Positions 33,787 through 43,523 of a DNA stretch of 64,000 nucleotides are shown here, piece by piece. The number at the start of each line of letters is the position of its first letter. The stretch's first letter is position 1. The notes under the pieces are model-generated. The model ran no database searches. It was given only the letters and a program-made list of their open reading frames with translations, and had not been told where the DNA came from. The translations under genes were made by a program, and so were the position numbers. Source of the stretch: Pseudomonas sp. R76 (GTDB taxonomy: Bacteria > Pseudomonadota > Gammaproteobacteria > Pseudomonadales > Pseudomonadaceae); assembly GCF_009834565.1 (NCBI RefSeq), contig NZ_CP019428.1, positions 2,728,001 through 2,792,000 on the forward strand, in the 5' to 3' direction.

Positions 33787-35648
33787 TGTGCGTAACCCTC
33801 GCCCAGGGGCAGCGCTGCATCGCTTGCGCTCGACAGCCGTTGCAGCGCCGCCTGCATCGTCGCGCTGTCGATCTCATGCAGGTCCACCGACTGGCCAATG
33901 CGGCTAAGCATCGGGATCGACAGTTGCCCGCCCAAGTGCTGGCGGAACTCCTCCAGGCCGAGCAACAACGGTGAGCGGCCCTGGGCATCTTTCAACGCCA
34001 GCTCCGGCGGGCACAGGTTGAAACCCAGCGTGCGCAACAGGCGCATCACCCGTTGCGTGTCGGCATCGCTCAACAGCCCCAAGGCATTCGCATACAGCCC
34101 GTCCAGCGCCATGCCCACCGCGACGGCTTCGCCATGGCGCAGCCGGTGGTGGCTGAGATTTTCCAGTTTGTGCGCGGCCCAGTGCCCGTAATCCAGGGGG
34201 CGACCGTTGCCGCGTTCGAACGGGTCGCCCGCCCCGGTGATATGCGCCAGGTGCAGCTCGGCGCAGCGACGAATCGCGTAGCGGCTGGCGCTGTGCTCGA
34301 AGTGGGCGAGGGCGTCGGCGTGTTGCTCCATCCATTCGAAGAACGCCTGGTCCTTGATCAGCGCTACCTTGACCGCCTCGGCCAACCCGGCGATCTGGTC
34401 GCGACGTGTGAGGCTGGTGAGCAGTTGGAAGTCATTGATCACGGCGGTGGCGGGGTAGAAGGCGCCCAGCAGGTTCTTCTGGCCGAAGGCATTGATGCCG
34501 TTTTTCACGCCAATGCCGGCGTCGTTCTGGGCCAATACGGTGCTGGGAATGCGGATCAGCCGAATGCCACGGTGGAAGGTGGCGCAGGCGTAGCCCACCG
34601 CATCCAGCACCGCGCCGCCGCCCAGGGCCAGCACGTAGCAATGCCGGTCCAGGCCGTGTTGCAGCATGTCGCTATAGAGCTGTTCCAGCACCTGTGAGGT
34701 TTTGCTCAGTTCACCGGCCGGCACGGCGATGGGCGCGGTTTTTAACTGCAGGTCGGCATGGGCGGCGAAGTAGGCGTCGATCTGTTCCGCAAGCGCTGGG
34801 GCGCTGTGCAGCAGTTGTTCATCGGCGAACACCATCACCGTCACCGGCGCAGCGTGTTGTGCGATGAGTTCGCGGTGCAGGCACGGGTTGGCCGGATCAA
34901 ACAGATGGTCGGTGAAAATCACCGGGTAGTCGTAACTGACCTCGAAGCGTCCGCGCAGCGGCTGTTCCACACTGGGCTTGGGTTTGAGCAGGCTGTAACC
35001 GGCCACAAACGCCAGCGGCAACACCATGCTGGCGAGAATGGTCACCAGCAGTGCGTGCTGCTCGATCAGCAACGTGCCGATGGCCGTGTAAGCCAGTGCC
35101 AGTCCCGCGTTGGCCAGTGTGGTTATCAGCAAAAACGCGCGCAGCGGGTAGCGCTGCATCCCGGCGGCCACCACTGAAGTTTCCGCCAGCACCGGCACAC
35201 CGCGCAGGCAAATCAACGACAAGGTGCCCAGCCGATACGCCAACTGCCCAGGCTGGCGCTGATGCAAGCCAAGGCGGCCGGACAGCAAGCGCAAGTAACC
35301 GGCGCCCAGCGCGTACCCCAGCGCGGCACCCAGGCACAGCCCGATAAAAATCACCAGGTAGCCACCGAGGCTGCCGAGCATGGCGACTGCCAGCAACGCG
35401 ACCATGCTCGACGGCACCGGCAGCACCACGTCGAGGGCGAGCAAGGCGATCAGCAGCAGTGCCAGGTTAAGGGCTTGGGCGGTGGTGGAAGGTTGGTACA
35501 GGTTGAGGTGAATCAGGAAGTCCTGGATCTGTTGTTCAAACAACAGGAAGCTGGCAATCACCAGCACTGAAAAACCAAACAACGACAGCCAGAAATGTTC
35601 GGCTGGCGCCTTTTTCGAGAACGCACGATACCCGCGGCTGCGCTTCAT
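33783..35648 (-). CDS. eboD: EboD fused to a VTT/DedA-like membrane domain
   Basis: 621 residues from ATG 35648. Residues about 20-235 form a membrane domain with the VTT (SNARE-associated/DedA) marks VVLPVPSSMVALLAVAMLG and GAALGYALGAG. Residues about 245-600 are a 3-dehydroquinate synthase fold: LALGGGAVLDAVGYACATFHRG, IRIPSTVLAQNDAGIGVK, KNLLGAFYP, GLAEAVKVALIKD and the metal His in RLRHGEAVAVGM. The canonical AroB proteins and, as far as I recall, EboD of other clusters lack the membrane domain. First gene of the ebo operon. The synthase acts on sugar-phosphate-like compounds; here the substrate is unknown. Confidence 0.88.
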   Translation of the reverse strand: MKRSRGYRAFSKKAPAEHFWLSLFGFSVLVIASFLLFEQQIQDFLIHLNLYQPSTTAQALNLALLLIALLALDVVLPVPSSMVALLAVAMLGSLGGYLVIFIGLCLGAALGYALGAGYLRLLSGRLGLHQRQPGQLAYRLGTLSLICLRGVPVLAETSVVAAGMQRYPLRAFLLITTLANAGLALAYTAIGTLLIEQHALLVTILASMVLPLAFVAGYSLLKPKPSVEQPLRGRFEVSYDYPVIFTDHLFDPANPCLHRELIAQHAAPVTVMVFADEQLLHSAPALAEQIDAYFAAHADLQLKTAPIAVPAGELSKTSQVLEQLYSDMLQHGLDRHCYVLALGGGAVLDAVGYACATFHRGIRLIRIPSTVLAQNDAGIGVKNGINAFGQKNLLGAFYPATAVINDFQLLTSLTRRDQIAGLAEAVKVALIKDQAFFEWMEQHADALAHFEHSASRYAIRRCAELHLAHITGAGDPFERGNGRPLDYGHWAAHKLENLSHHRLRHGEAVAVGMALDGLYANALGLLSDADTQRVMRLLRTLGFNLCPPELALKDAQGRSPLLLGLEEFRQHLGGQLSIPMLSRIGQSVDLHEIDSATMQAALQRLSSASDAALPLGEGYAQ

Positions 35649-36059
35649 CAAAGCATCCCTTTTGAGAGTTAAGACTAAGTTCCGTGTCAGTGTTAGGCGC
35701 TGTTTTCAGAGCAATAGAGTTCCTCGCCTGTACGGCAGGTTGTGTGCGTAATGGCTGATGGCTTTCACGGTATTCATGAACGTAGCCGGTTGTGGTTTTT
35801 TTGCAAGTTTGCGCAGCTATGAGTTTGAAAGCGGAGTTTAAGCGCTGCGTGTGTGGCGAGTTTTATCCATGCTTTACAATTAGTTGTATGGCTTTTTTTA
35901 AAGTGTCAAGAAGCTGTTGTCACTGGCTTTCGCAAGTAACAAGTTCAATACAAGGTCTGGATATTGGTTATTTGGATTATTGCCGCTGGCTATAAGAAGT
36001 TTGTTTATAAGTGGTTGTCGAGAACGATTCCGCTTAAGTCGTATGCATGAGTTTATGAC
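35649..36059 (-). promoter_or_regulatory. Upstream region of the ebo operon
   Basis: 411 bases without a convincing gene, AT-rich on the right half. It must hold the promoter of the ebo operon. On the minus strand a TTGACA (35904-35909) is followed after about 15 bases by TACAAC, a weak candidate. A small dyad CCTG-TACGG-CAGG lies near 35,730. No sigma-54 element or clear regulator site was found. Confidence 0.4.
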
Positions 36060-36998
36060 TCACCCGTTAAACCGGAAGCCGTCTGACAACTTATCCTTTA
36101 GATAGCCAACTAACGTACTGACCGATTTCGGCACATGGGGCGAATACGGCCGTATCAGGTAAATCTCATCGGCAAACGCGCCCTTTAGCGTCCAGCCCTT
36201 GAGCACCTGCACCAAGGTGCCACTGGCCAGCGCGGCCTGCGCGCTGAAGTCCGGGAGCAGGGCGATGCCCAGGTGGTTGAGCGCCGAGTCGCGTAGCGCC
36301 TCACTGTTGTTGGTCGAAAAGCTGCCGGCGATGGGCACGGTCACGCGTTCAACCTTCTTGCCGCCGCGTTCGAAGGTCCAGGCCGGCTGGTCGCTGCCGC
36401 GTGGGTAGTACAGGCAGTTATGCGCAGTGAGGTCGCCGGGTTCGCGCGGTTCGCCGTGCTGTTGCAGATAGTCGCGCGTGGCGACCAATACCGAACCGGT
36501 GTCGCACAGTTTCCACGCCACATGGGTTTCCGGCACCTGGAAGCCGTGCCGCACCGCCAGGTCGTAACCTTCGGCCGCCAGCGAACTCAAGGCATCCGAC
36601 ACATCCAGCTGGATACGCACCTGCGGGTACAGCTGCAAAAATTCCGACAGGTGCGGCACCAACTGCTGACGGGCAAACGCCACCGGCGCGGTAAGGCGCA
36701 CCAGCCCGCGAATCTCACCGGCAGAGTCGCGCACCGACGAGAAGCTGCGCGCGATATGTTCATAGGCGCTGCGCACTTCGCGGGTCAATGACAGCCCGGC
36801 ATCGGTCAGGCGCACGCTGCGCGTGGTGCGGGTGACCAGGCGCGTGCCGGTGGCTTTTTCCAGGTCCGAAATGCGCTGGCTGACCGCCGATTTGCTCACG
36901 CCCAGGCGTGCGGCAGCGGCGGTGTAGGTACCGTGTTCTTCCAGCACCGACAGCCAATGAATGTGGGTCCACAGCCCTTCGATCTCGGATTTTTCCAT
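36060..36998 (-). CDS. LysR-family transcriptional regulator
   Basis: 312 residues. Winged helix-turn-helix at residues about 15-70 (LSVLEEHGTYTAAAARLGVS, SAVSQRISDLEKATG), then a periplasmic-binding-like effector domain with the typical VRLTAPVAFARQQLVPHL opening. Divergent from mmsA with a palindrome between them, so mmsA is the likely target. It also lies immediately upstream of the ebo operon on the same strand; read-through is possible but the 411-base gap argues for separate control. Confidence 0.93.
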   Translation of the reverse strand: MEKSEIEGLWTHIHWLSVLEEHGTYTAAAARLGVSKSAVSQRISDLEKATGTRLVTRTTRSVRLTDAGLSLTREVRSAYEHIARSFSSVRDSAGEIRGLVRLTAPVAFARQQLVPHLSEFLQLYPQVRIQLDVSDALSSLAAEGYDLAVRHGFQVPETHVAWKLCDTGSVLVATRDYLQQHGEPREPGDLTAHNCLYYPRGSDQPAWTFERGGKKVERVTVPIAGSFSTNNSEALRDSALNHLGIALLPDFSAQAALASGTLVQVLKGWTLKGAFADEIYLIRPYSPHVPKSVSTLVGYLKDKLSDGFRFNG

Positions 36999-37004
36999 AA
37001 CGCT

Positions 37005-37026
37005 ATTGTTCGCCTATGAGGACAAT
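37005..37026. promoter_or_regulatory. Candidate LysR operator between lysR and mmsA
   Basis: Interrupted palindrome ATTGTTC-N8-GACAAT, right next to the lysR start. A second dyad GGAACA...TGTTCC follows near 37,051-37,080. Binding is inferred. Confidence 0.4.
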
Positions 37027-37106
37027 CAGTTCTGGATTCTGCTCTGGTTTGGAACAAACCGAAAGCCTATCGTGTGTTCCAACGCTACCCACCTGGGATA
37101 CCTGCC

Positions 37107-38606
37107 ATGACCACCACGATTGAGCACTACATCAACGACCAGCGCGTTTCCCGCGATGATCGCTATCAGGACGTCTACAACCCGGCCACCGGCGAAGTGA
37201 CCGGCCGCGTCGCGCTGGCCAGCCGCCAGACCGTGGGTGAAGCCGTCGCCGCCGCCCAAGCGGCGTTTGCCAACTGGGCTGATACGCCGCCCATCCGCCG
37301 CGCCCGCGTGTTGTTCGAATACCTGCACTTGCTGCGCGAACGCAAGGACGACCTGGCGCGCATCATCGTCGCCGAACACGGCAAGGTCTTCACCGACGCC
37401 CAGGGCGAAGTCGACCGGGGTATCGACATCCTCGAGTTCGCCTGCGGCATTCCGAACCTGCTCAAGGGCGAGCATTCCGACCAGGTCTCGCGGGGCATGG
37501 ACAACTGGACGATGCGCCAGCCCCTGGGCGTAGTGGCTGGCGTCACGCCGTTCAACTTCCCGGTGATGGTGCCGATGTGGATGTACCCCATCGCCATCGC
37601 GGCGGGCAACACCTTCATCCTCAAGCCAAGCCCGACTGACCCGAGCGCGTCGCTGTTCATGGCCGAGCTGCTGCATGAAGCCGGCTTGCCCACAGGCGTG
37701 TTCAACGTGGTGCAGGGCGACAAGGAGGCGGTGGATGCGCTGCTCGAACACCCGGACGTCAAGGCCGTGAGCTTTGTCGGCTCCACGCCGATTGCGCAAT
37801 ACATCTACGAAACCGGTGCGCGTAATGGCAAGCGCGTACAAGGCCTGGGCGGCGCGAAAAACCACATGGTGGTGATGCCCGACGCCGACATCGAAAAAAC
37901 CGTCGACGCACTGATGGGCGCCGCCTACGGCAGTGCCGGCGAACGCTGCATGGCTATCTCGGTGGCGGTGCTGGTGGGCGAAGTGGGTGACAAAGTCATT
38001 GCCGCCTTGACCGAGCGCGCGAAGACATTGCGCATCACCGACGGCCGCGATTTAAAGGCCGAAATGGGCCCGATTGTGTCGCGGGCAGCGCTGGAACGCA
38101 TCAGTGGCTACATCGAACAAGGCGTGCAAGCCGGTGCGCAATTGCTGCTCGACGGCCGTGACTATGTGCCCACCGAACCCGGCCTGGAAAATGGCTTCTG
38201 GCTCGGCGCGACCTTGTTCGACCACGTGACGAAAGACATGAGCATCTACCGCGAAGAAATCTTCGGCCCGGTGCTGGCCTGCGTGCGTGTGAATGACTTT
38301 GCCGAAGCGATCAAGCTGGTCAACGACCACGAATTTGGCAACGGCGTGAGCTGCTTTACCCGCGACGGTAACATTGCTCGCGAGTTTGCACGGCGTATCG
38401 AGGTGGGCATGGTCGGCATCAACGTACCGATCCCGGTGCCGATGGCCTGGCACGGCTTTGGTGGCTGGAAGAAGAGCCTGTTTGGCGACATGCATGCGTA
38501 CGGCACTGAAGGCGTGCGCTTCTACACCAAGCAGAAGTCGATCATGCAGCGCTGGTCGGAGAGCATCGAACAAGGCGCGGAGTTTGCGATGCCGGTGTCC
38601 AAATAA
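37107..38606 (+). CDS. mmsA: CoA-acylating methylmalonate-semialdehyde dehydrogenase
   Basis: 499 residues from ATG 37107 (longer frame from 37074 rejected: family length fits the shorter). Aldehyde dehydrogenase fold; cofactor segment [22 protein letters not shown]-binding [15 protein letters not shown] and nucleophile [11 protein letters not shown]. The Glu general base of ordinary ALDHs is replaced, typical of the CoA-dependent MmsA/IolA group. It converts methylmalonate or malonate semialdehyde to propionyl- or acetyl-CoA in valine, beta-alanine or inositol breakdown. No pathway partner (such as mmsB) is adjacent, so the exact role is open. Confidence 0.93.
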   Translation: MTTTIEHYINDQRVSRDDRYQDVYNPATGEVTGRVALASRQTVGEAVAAAQAAFANWADTPPIRRARVLFEYLHLLRERKDDLARIIVAEHGKVFTDAQGEVDRGIDILEFACGIPNLLKGEHSDQVSRGMDNWTMRQPLGVVAGVTPFNFPVMVPMWMYPIAIAAGNTFILKPSPTDPSASLFMAELLHEAGLPTGVFNVVQGDKEAVDALLEHPDVKAVSFVGSTPIAQYIYETGARNGKRVQGLGGAKNHMVVMPDADIEKTVDALMGAAYGSAGERCMAISVAVLVGEVGDKVIAALTERAKTLRITDGRDLKAEMGPIVSRAALERISGYIEQGVQAGAQLLLDGRDYVPTEPGLENGFWLGATLFDHVTKDMSIYREEIFGPVLACVRVNDFAEAIKLVNDHEFGNGVSCFTRDGNIAREFARRIEVGMVGINVPIPVPMAWHGFGGWKKSLFGDMHAYGTEGVRFYTKQKSIMQRWSESIEQGAEFAMPVSK

Positions 38607-38628
38607 CGCAAGATCACCGTAGATCAAC

Positions 38629-38717
38629 TGTGGGAGCGGGCTTGCTCGCGAAGGCGGTGTGCCAGCCAACTCATGTGTCACTGATCCACCGCATTCGCGA
38701 GCAAGCCCGCTCCCACA
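38629..38717. repeat. REP pair (inverted), GAGCGGGCTTGCTCGCGAA type
   Basis: 24-base arms TGTGGGAGCGGGCTTG(CTCGCGAA) at 38629-38652 and its complement at 38694-38717, 41 bases apart. Typical Pseudomonas REPIN just after mmsA. Confidence 0.93.
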
Positions 38718-38760
38718 ATTTGACCGAGTTCAACTGCCAGCCCCGTAGTGCTCTGCTTTT

Positions 38761-38851
38761 CTGTGGGAGCTGGCTTGCCTGCGATGGCGGTGTATCAGTA
38801 ACAGATAACCTGACTGACACACCGCAATCGCAGGCAAGCCAGCTCCCACAG
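38761..38851. repeat. REP pair (inverted), GAGCTGGCTTGCCTGCGAT type
   Basis: 33-base arms with one mismatch, followed by TTTTT. Lies directly behind the DUF6124-like stop and may serve as a terminator. Confidence 0.93.
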
Positions 38852-38854
38852 TTT

Positions 38855-39148
38855 TTAACGGGCGGGGTTCAGGCACTCGATAGAGCGGTCCACGGTGGTC
38901 CTGGCCATTTCCAGCAAATGCCACACCGCCAGAATCTTCGCCCGCTCTGGGCTTGGCAGCAGTTCACTGCAATTGAGTGTCGTGGCCGAAGCGCTGTCGA
39001 GCAAACTGGCGGTGTAGAGCAGGGCATCTTCGAAGCTCAAGTCTTCGATTGGCACACCTTGGGTGGGCAGGTAATGGTCGATGGCGCGGTTGAAGGCGGC
39101 GCGGGCTTTGGCTGAACTGAGGGGTGGGTCGGGGACGACTTTACTCAT
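38855..39148 (-). CDS. DUF6124/DUF3077-like small protein
   Basis: 97 residues from ATG 39148, with AGGAG seven bases upstream. Pattern AFNRAIDHYLP...LYTASLLDSASATTLNC...VWHLLEMARTTVDRSIECLNP recalls small Pseudomonas proteins of the DUF6124/DUF3077 kind; I am not sure which. Function unknown. A structured leader precedes it. Confidence 0.72.
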   Translation of the reverse strand: MSKVVPDPPLSSAKARAAFNRAIDHYLPTQGVPIEDLSFEDALLYTASLLDSASATTLNCSELLPSPERAKILAVWHLLEMARTTVDRSIECLNPAR

Positions 39149-39186
39149 GGTGTAACTCCTATTGAACAAGAGAGCTACCGCCAACG

Positions 39187-39325
39187 CTGCTAAACGAGGG
39201 TGGCAGCTGTACGCGGGTTAGCAGACCGGTCAATAGGAAAACCAGCGCACCCGAAGGTGCCCCACGCACAACCGCCATAAAGCAGAAGTGAACCGTGTGC
39301 CTATTGAAGTCGGGCTGCTAAACCC
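39187..39325 (-). promoter_or_regulatory. Structured leader with alternative pairings
   Basis: Leftward transcripts of the small gene would carry three related segments. Segment B (39215-39224, GGGTTAGCAG) can pair with C (39315-39325, CTGCTAAACCC) in a long imperfect stem extended by CAATAGG/CCTATTG, or with A (39187-39195, CTGCTAAAC) near the start codon. A small hairpin GCACC-CGAA-GGTGC (39247-39260) sits inside. This looks like a cis-regulatory RNA; not experimentally known to me. Confidence 0.45.
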
Positions 39326-39478
39326 GATCACTGATGAGCAGTGACGGATCGCAGACTAGCCATCGATTCCAACAGGCACAAGGCGGCTGGGATTGTCTAG
39401 GAAACGTCCTGCAATTAAAAGCGACACGCCTTGCTGGCCCTTTACAAACCATGACCAAATGCCACTAACGCCACCGAT

Positions 39479-39577
39479 CAACTGTGGGAGCTGGCTTGCC
39501 TGGGATGGCGGTGTAACAGACGTCGCATTAGCGAGCAGACCCACTGCTATCGCGGGCAAACCAGGCTCCCACAGTTG
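39479..39577. repeat. REP pair, degenerate GAGCTGGCTTGCCTGGGAT type
   Basis: Arms CAACTGTGGGAGC(T)GG... and ...CCAGGCTCCCACAGTTG with several mismatches (one extra base), enclosing GCGGTGTAACAGACG. Sits between the structured leader and xylH; 39326-39478 shows nothing else. Confidence 0.85.
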
Positions 39578-39604
39578 ATGTTCGGTGTTCTCGCGGACCT
39601 TCCT

Positions 39605-40741
39605 TCACCGCCGCCCGGCCCGGGTACTCACATCTACCCACACCGCCAGCACCAGAATGCTGCCCTTTACGATCATCTGCCAGTAACTGTCCACATCCAG
39701 CATCGACATGCCGTTATCCAGGCTGGTAATCACCAGCGCGCCGAGCAACGCGCCATACACCGTGCCCGAGCCACCGCGCATGGAGGTGCCGCCGATAAAG
39801 CACGCGGCGATGGCATCCAGTTCGCCCATGTTGCCCGCTGACGGTGAACCCGCCGCGAGGCGCGCGGTGTTGACCAGGCCGGCGAGGGCGCACATCACGC
39901 CCATGATGCCGAAGATCCACAACTTCACCGCCTGCACGTTGATGCCCGACAGCCGCGTGGCTTCCATGTTGCTGCCCACCGCATATACGCGGCGGCCGAA
40001 CACAGTCTGGCTGGTGACGTAGCTGAATACGCCGAGCAGCACCAGCAGCAACAGCACCGGCACCGGGATGCCATCGTAGCTGTTGAGGGTGGTGACGAAC
40101 CCGGCGAGCACTGCGCCGATCACCGCCACGCGCAGCCCATCACGCATCAGGGAGTGCGCGGCGAGGCTGTGCAGGGCGCGATTACGCCGTTGTTTCCAAG
40201 TGAGGAACAGGGTCAGAGCGAACAACAAAATCCCAAGGCCGATACCCACGCTGTGCGGCAAATACCCCTGGCCCACATACACCAGCGACGGCGACACCGG
40301 CGCGATGGTGGTACCGCCGGTAATCCCCAGCAGAATCCCGCGAAACGCGAGCATGCCGCCCAGGCCGACGATAAACGACGGGATGCGCAGGTAGGCGGTC
40401 ATGTAACCGTTGGCCAGCCCGAGCATCAGGCCGCAAAGTGCCACCAGGCTGAGGTTGGCCAGCAGCGGGATGTGATAGACCACATCCAGAATCGCCGCGA
40501 GCCCGCCCAGCAATCCGAGCAGTGAACCCACCGACAAATCGATCTCGCCGCTGATGATCACCAGCACCATGCCGCACGCCAGGATGCCCGTTATCGACAT
40601 CTGCCGCAGCAAGTTGGAGAGGTTGCGTGGCGTCACGAAACCGCCCTCGGTCTGCCAGCTGAAAAACAGCCAGATAACCGCTACGGCAATCACCAGGGCG
40701 AGCATTTTGTAGCGGGTGAACAGCTGTTTGACGTGGTTCAT
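39605..40741 (-). CDS. xylH: Sugar ABC transporter permease XylH
   Basis: 378 residues, about ten membrane helices, BPD-type-2 permease. Family marks: NLLRQMSITGILACGMVLVI, ISGEIDLSVGSLLGL, and GINVQAVKLWIFGIMGVMCA. Forms the channel of the xylose importer with XylG and XylF. Start abuts the xylG stop (TAGATG), so co-transcribed. In P. fluorescens the same genes have also been called xutH etc. Confidence 0.94.
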   Translation of the reverse strand: MNHVKQLFTRYKMLALVIAVAVIWLFFSWQTEGGFVTPRNLSNLLRQMSITGILACGMVLVIISGEIDLSVGSLLGLLGGLAAILDVVYHIPLLANLSLVALCGLMLGLANGYMTAYLRIPSFIVGLGGMLAFRGILLGITGGTTIAPVSPSLVYVGQGYLPHSVGIGLGILLFALTLFLTWKQRRNRALHSLAAHSLMRDGLRVAVIGAVLAGFVTTLNSYDGIPVPVLLLLVLLGVFSYVTSQTVFGRRVYAVGSNMEATRLSGINVQAVKLWIFGIMGVMCALAGLVNTARLAAGSPSAGNMGELDAIAACFIGGTSMRGGSGTVYGALLGALVITSLDNGMSMLDVDSYWQMIVKGSILVLAVWVDVSTRAGRR

Positions 40742-42286
40742 CTACGCGGTCTTCCGATCATTATTGTTATGGCTGAGCGCGGCGGCGAGCACCTGTTCCT
40801 GGGTGAGGCCCTGGTTGATGAAATCACCGCGCAACTGGCCGTCGCCGATCACCAGCACGCGGTTGGAAACCCCCAGCACCTCGGCCAGCTCCGAGGAGAC
40901 CATGATGATCGCCACGCCTTCGGCCGCCAGCGCGCACATCAGTGTGTAGATCTCATACTTGGCGCCCACGTCCACCCCACGCGTAGGCTCGTCGAGGATC
41001 AGCACCTTGGGCTTGGTCATCAGCATTTTTGCCAGCACGGCCTTTTGCTGATTGCCCCCGGACAGGCTGGTGATCGGCAAAAACGGGCTGGCGGTCTTGA
41101 GGTGCATACGCGCGATTTGCTGGTCGATGCTGCCCAGTTCGGCCTCGGCGTCGATGCGGGTCAAGTGCGCATAGGTATCGAGCACCGCCAGGGTGATGTT
41201 CTGGCCCACGCCCAGGTCGGGAATGATGCCTTGGCGCTTGCGGTCTTCGGGCACCATGCACAGCCCGGCGCGGATCGATTTGAGCGGGGTGCGCGTGTCG
41301 ATCACCTGGCCATCGAGCCACACTTCGCAGCTGTAGCGGCCGGGGTACGCGCCGAACAGCGCCGACACCAGCTCCGTGCGCCCAGCCCCCACCAGCCCGG
41401 CAATGCCGAGGATTTCCCCGCGCTTGAGCTCAAAGGAAATATCGTCGACGCGTTTGCGCTTGGGGTTGTCCACGTCATAGCAGGTCACGTTACGCGCTTC
41501 GAAAATCACCTCGCCGACCTCGTGAGGCTCGGTGGGGTAGAGGTTGCTCATCTCGCGGCCTACCATCTGGGTGATGATCTGCGGGATATCCATGTCGGCC
41601 ATGGCGGTGGTAGCGATGTGTTTGCCATCGCGGATCACCGCGATGGTGTCGCACACCGCTGCCACTTCATCAAGCTTGTGCGAGATATACACGCAGGCTA
41701 CGCCCTTGGCTTTCAGGTCACGGATGATGTCCAGCAGTACGTCGATTTCCGAGCGGGTCAGGGCCGAAGAGGGCTCGTCGAGGATCAACAGGCGCGCCTG
41801 TTTGTTCAGGGCCTTGGCGATTTCCACCAGTTGCTGGTAGCCGCCGCCGTACTGTGAAACCGGCAGCGCCACGTTCATGTCCGGCACCTTGAGTTCACGC
41901 ATCAGTACCTGCGCACGATGAATCATCGCCGGGTAGTTCATGCGCCCGCCGGGCAGGGTCAGTTCGTGGCCCATAAAGATGTTTTCGGCCACCGACAGGT
42001 CCGGCACCAGCGTCAGCTCCTGGTGGATAATGACGATGCCCGCGGCCTCGGTTTCGCTGATCGACTGGGCCTTGAGTGGCTGCCCATCCCAGAGAATTTC
42101 GCCGTCCCAGGTGCCATACGGGTACACCGCCGACAGCACCTTCATCAAGGTGGATTTGCCCGCACCGTTTTCACCGCACAGGCCGACACATTCCCCCGAC
42201 CGTACCTTGATATCGATGCCGTTCAGCGCCTTGACACCGCCAAAGGTTTTGACGATGCCGTTCATTTGCAGCAAGTAGTCGGCCAT
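40742..42286 (-). CDS. xylG: Xylose ABC transporter ATP-binding protein XylG
   Basis: 514 residues from ATG 42286 (a GTG at 42295, overlapping xylF by GTGA, is an alternative). Two ATPase domains: Walker [10 protein letters not shown] and Walker [10 protein letters not shown] in the first, signature LSGGNQQ and LILDEPTRG in the second. Typical of the sugar ABC type (XylG/RbsA). The first domain keeps its Walker A and B; the second has a degenerate Walker A region (GLVGAGRTE), usual in this family. Powers xylose uptake. Confidence 0.94.
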   Translation of the reverse strand: MADYLLQMNGIVKTFGGVKALNGIDIKVRSGECVGLCGENGAGKSTLMKVLSAVYPYGTWDGEILWDGQPLKAQSISETEAAGIVIIHQELTLVPDLSVAENIFMGHELTLPGGRMNYPAMIHRAQVLMRELKVPDMNVALPVSQYGGGYQQLVEIAKALNKQARLLILDEPSSALTRSEIDVLLDIIRDLKAKGVACVYISHKLDEVAAVCDTIAVIRDGKHIATTAMADMDIPQIITQMVGREMSNLYPTEPHEVGEVIFEARNVTCYDVDNPKRKRVDDISFELKRGEILGIAGLVGAGRTELVSALFGAYPGRYSCEVWLDGQVIDTRTPLKSIRAGLCMVPEDRKRQGIIPDLGVGQNITLAVLDTYAHLTRIDAEAELGSIDQQIARMHLKTASPFLPITSLSGGNQQKAVLAKMLMTKPKVLILDEPTRGVDVGAKYEIYTLMCALAAEGVAIIMVSSELAEVLGVSNRVLVIGDGQLRGDFINQGLTQEQVLAAALSHNNNDRKTA

Positions 42287-42291
42287 GGCGG

Positions 42292-43293
42292 TCACTGCCC
42301 GGCAATCTGCTCTTTGGTATAGAACCCGTCTTTCTCCAGCAGATCGATATTGGCCTTGGTCAACGGCGTAGGCGTGAGCAGGATGGTGTCGACCTTCTTG
42401 CTGCCGTTGTCGTATTGCGAGCTGTAGGTGGGTTTCTCATTGCGCGCCAGCTGCACCGAGAGTTTCGCCGCTTGCGAGGCGATCAGTTTGAGTGGCTTAT
42501 ACACGGTCATGGTCTGGGTGCCGTCGATCACGCGCTTGACGGCGGCGAGGTCGGCGTCCTGGCCGGAGATCGGTACTTTGCCCGCGAGTTTCTGCGCGGC
42601 CAGGGCCTGGATCGCGCCGCCGGCAGTGGCGTCGTTGGAGGCGACGATGGCGTCGATCTTGTTGTCGTTTCGGGTCAGCGCGTTTTCGACAATGCTCAGG
42701 GCTTCGGTGGGGTTCCATTCCTTGACCCACTGCTGGCCGACAATCTTGATGTCGCCCTTGTCGATGGCCGGTTGCAGCACTTTCATCTGGCCTTCGCGCA
42801 GCACCTTGGCGTTGTTGTCGGTGGGCGCGCCGCCGAGCAGGAAGTAGTTGCCTTTGGGCGCCGCTTGCAGCACGCCGCTGGCCTGCATCTCGCCGACTTT
42901 TTCATTATCGAAGGAAATGTAGGCGTCGATATCGGCATTGAGGATCAGACGGTCGTAGGACACCACCTTGATACCGGCCTTCTTGGCTTCGGCGACGGCG
43001 TTGGTCAGCACGGTGGCGTTGAACGGCACGATAACGATCACATCGACGCCTCGGGAGATGAGGTTTTCGATCTGCGAGATTTGCTTCTGCTCATTGGCAT
43101 CCGCCGACTGTACGAAGACCTTGGCGTCGAGTTTTTCGGCCGCGGCGACGAAGTAATCACGGTCACGGGACCAGCGTTCCAGGCGCAAATCGTCAATGGA
43201 GAAACCGATTTTTGGATGGGCGGAGTCGGCCATCACCGGCAGGGCGAGCAGGGCCAGAGCAGTGGCGAGCAAGGTGCGTTTAAATGACTTCAT
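42292..43293 (-). CDS. xylF: D-xylose-binding periplasmic protein XylF
   Basis: 333 residues from ATG 43293; an upstream extension to 43404 is rejected because the signal peptide begins here ([22 protein letters not shown]). Mature protein opens [16 protein letters not shown], the ligand-domain start of XylF. Sub-domain marks VVSYDRLI and [14 protein letters not shown]. Binds xylose for the XylGH importer. A REP pair separates it from xylA. Confidence 0.95.
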   Translation of the reverse strand: MKSFKRTLLATALALLALPVMADSAHPKIGFSIDDLRLERWSRDRDYFVAAAEKLDAKVFVQSADANEQKQISQIENLISRGVDVIVIVPFNATVLTNAVAEAKKAGIKVVSYDRLILNADIDAYISFDNEKVGEMQASGVLQAAPKGNYFLLGGAPTDNNAKVLREGQMKVLQPAIDKGDIKIVGQQWVKEWNPTEALSIVENALTRNDNKIDAIVASNDATAGGAIQALAAQKLAGKVPISGQDADLAAVKRVIDGTQTMTVYKPLKLIASQAAKLSVQLARNEKPTYSSQYDNGSKKVDTILLTPTPLTKANIDLLEKDGFYTKEQIAGQ

Positions 43294-43356
43294 GGTGGTG
43301 CGTCCTTTTATTGTTGTTGGAAAGACACGGTGTGACGACTGTAGGCGAACACTGTA

Positions 43357-43494
43357 GTTGTGGCGAGCGGGCTTGCCCCGCGTTGGGCGGCGCAGCAGCC
43401 CCATTCCAGGCGACCCGCTCTGCCTGAAATACCGCGGTGTCAGGTTTCAGGGCCGCTTCGCGCCCCAACGCGGGGCAAGCCCGCTCGCCACAAC
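43357..43494. repeat. REP pair (inverted), GCGAGCGGGCTTGCCCCGCG type
   Basis: Long inverted arms (GTTGTGGCGAGCGGGCTTGC... / ...GCAAGCCCGCTCGCCACAAC), third REP variety in the window, lying between xylF and xylA; may modulate their relative expression. Confidence 0.9.
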
Positions 43495-43523
43495 ATGCCC
43501 AGCCACCACAGGCACACACCCTG

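Noticed and set aside
33783..35648. Annotation as aroB of the shikimate pathway
   Set aside because: Context is a full ebo cluster and the protein has an extra membrane domain; housekeeping aroB normally lies with aroK.
35792..35995. 67-codon plus-strand frame in the ebo upstream region
   Set aside because: No ribosome site, atypical composition and no similarity; most likely chance.
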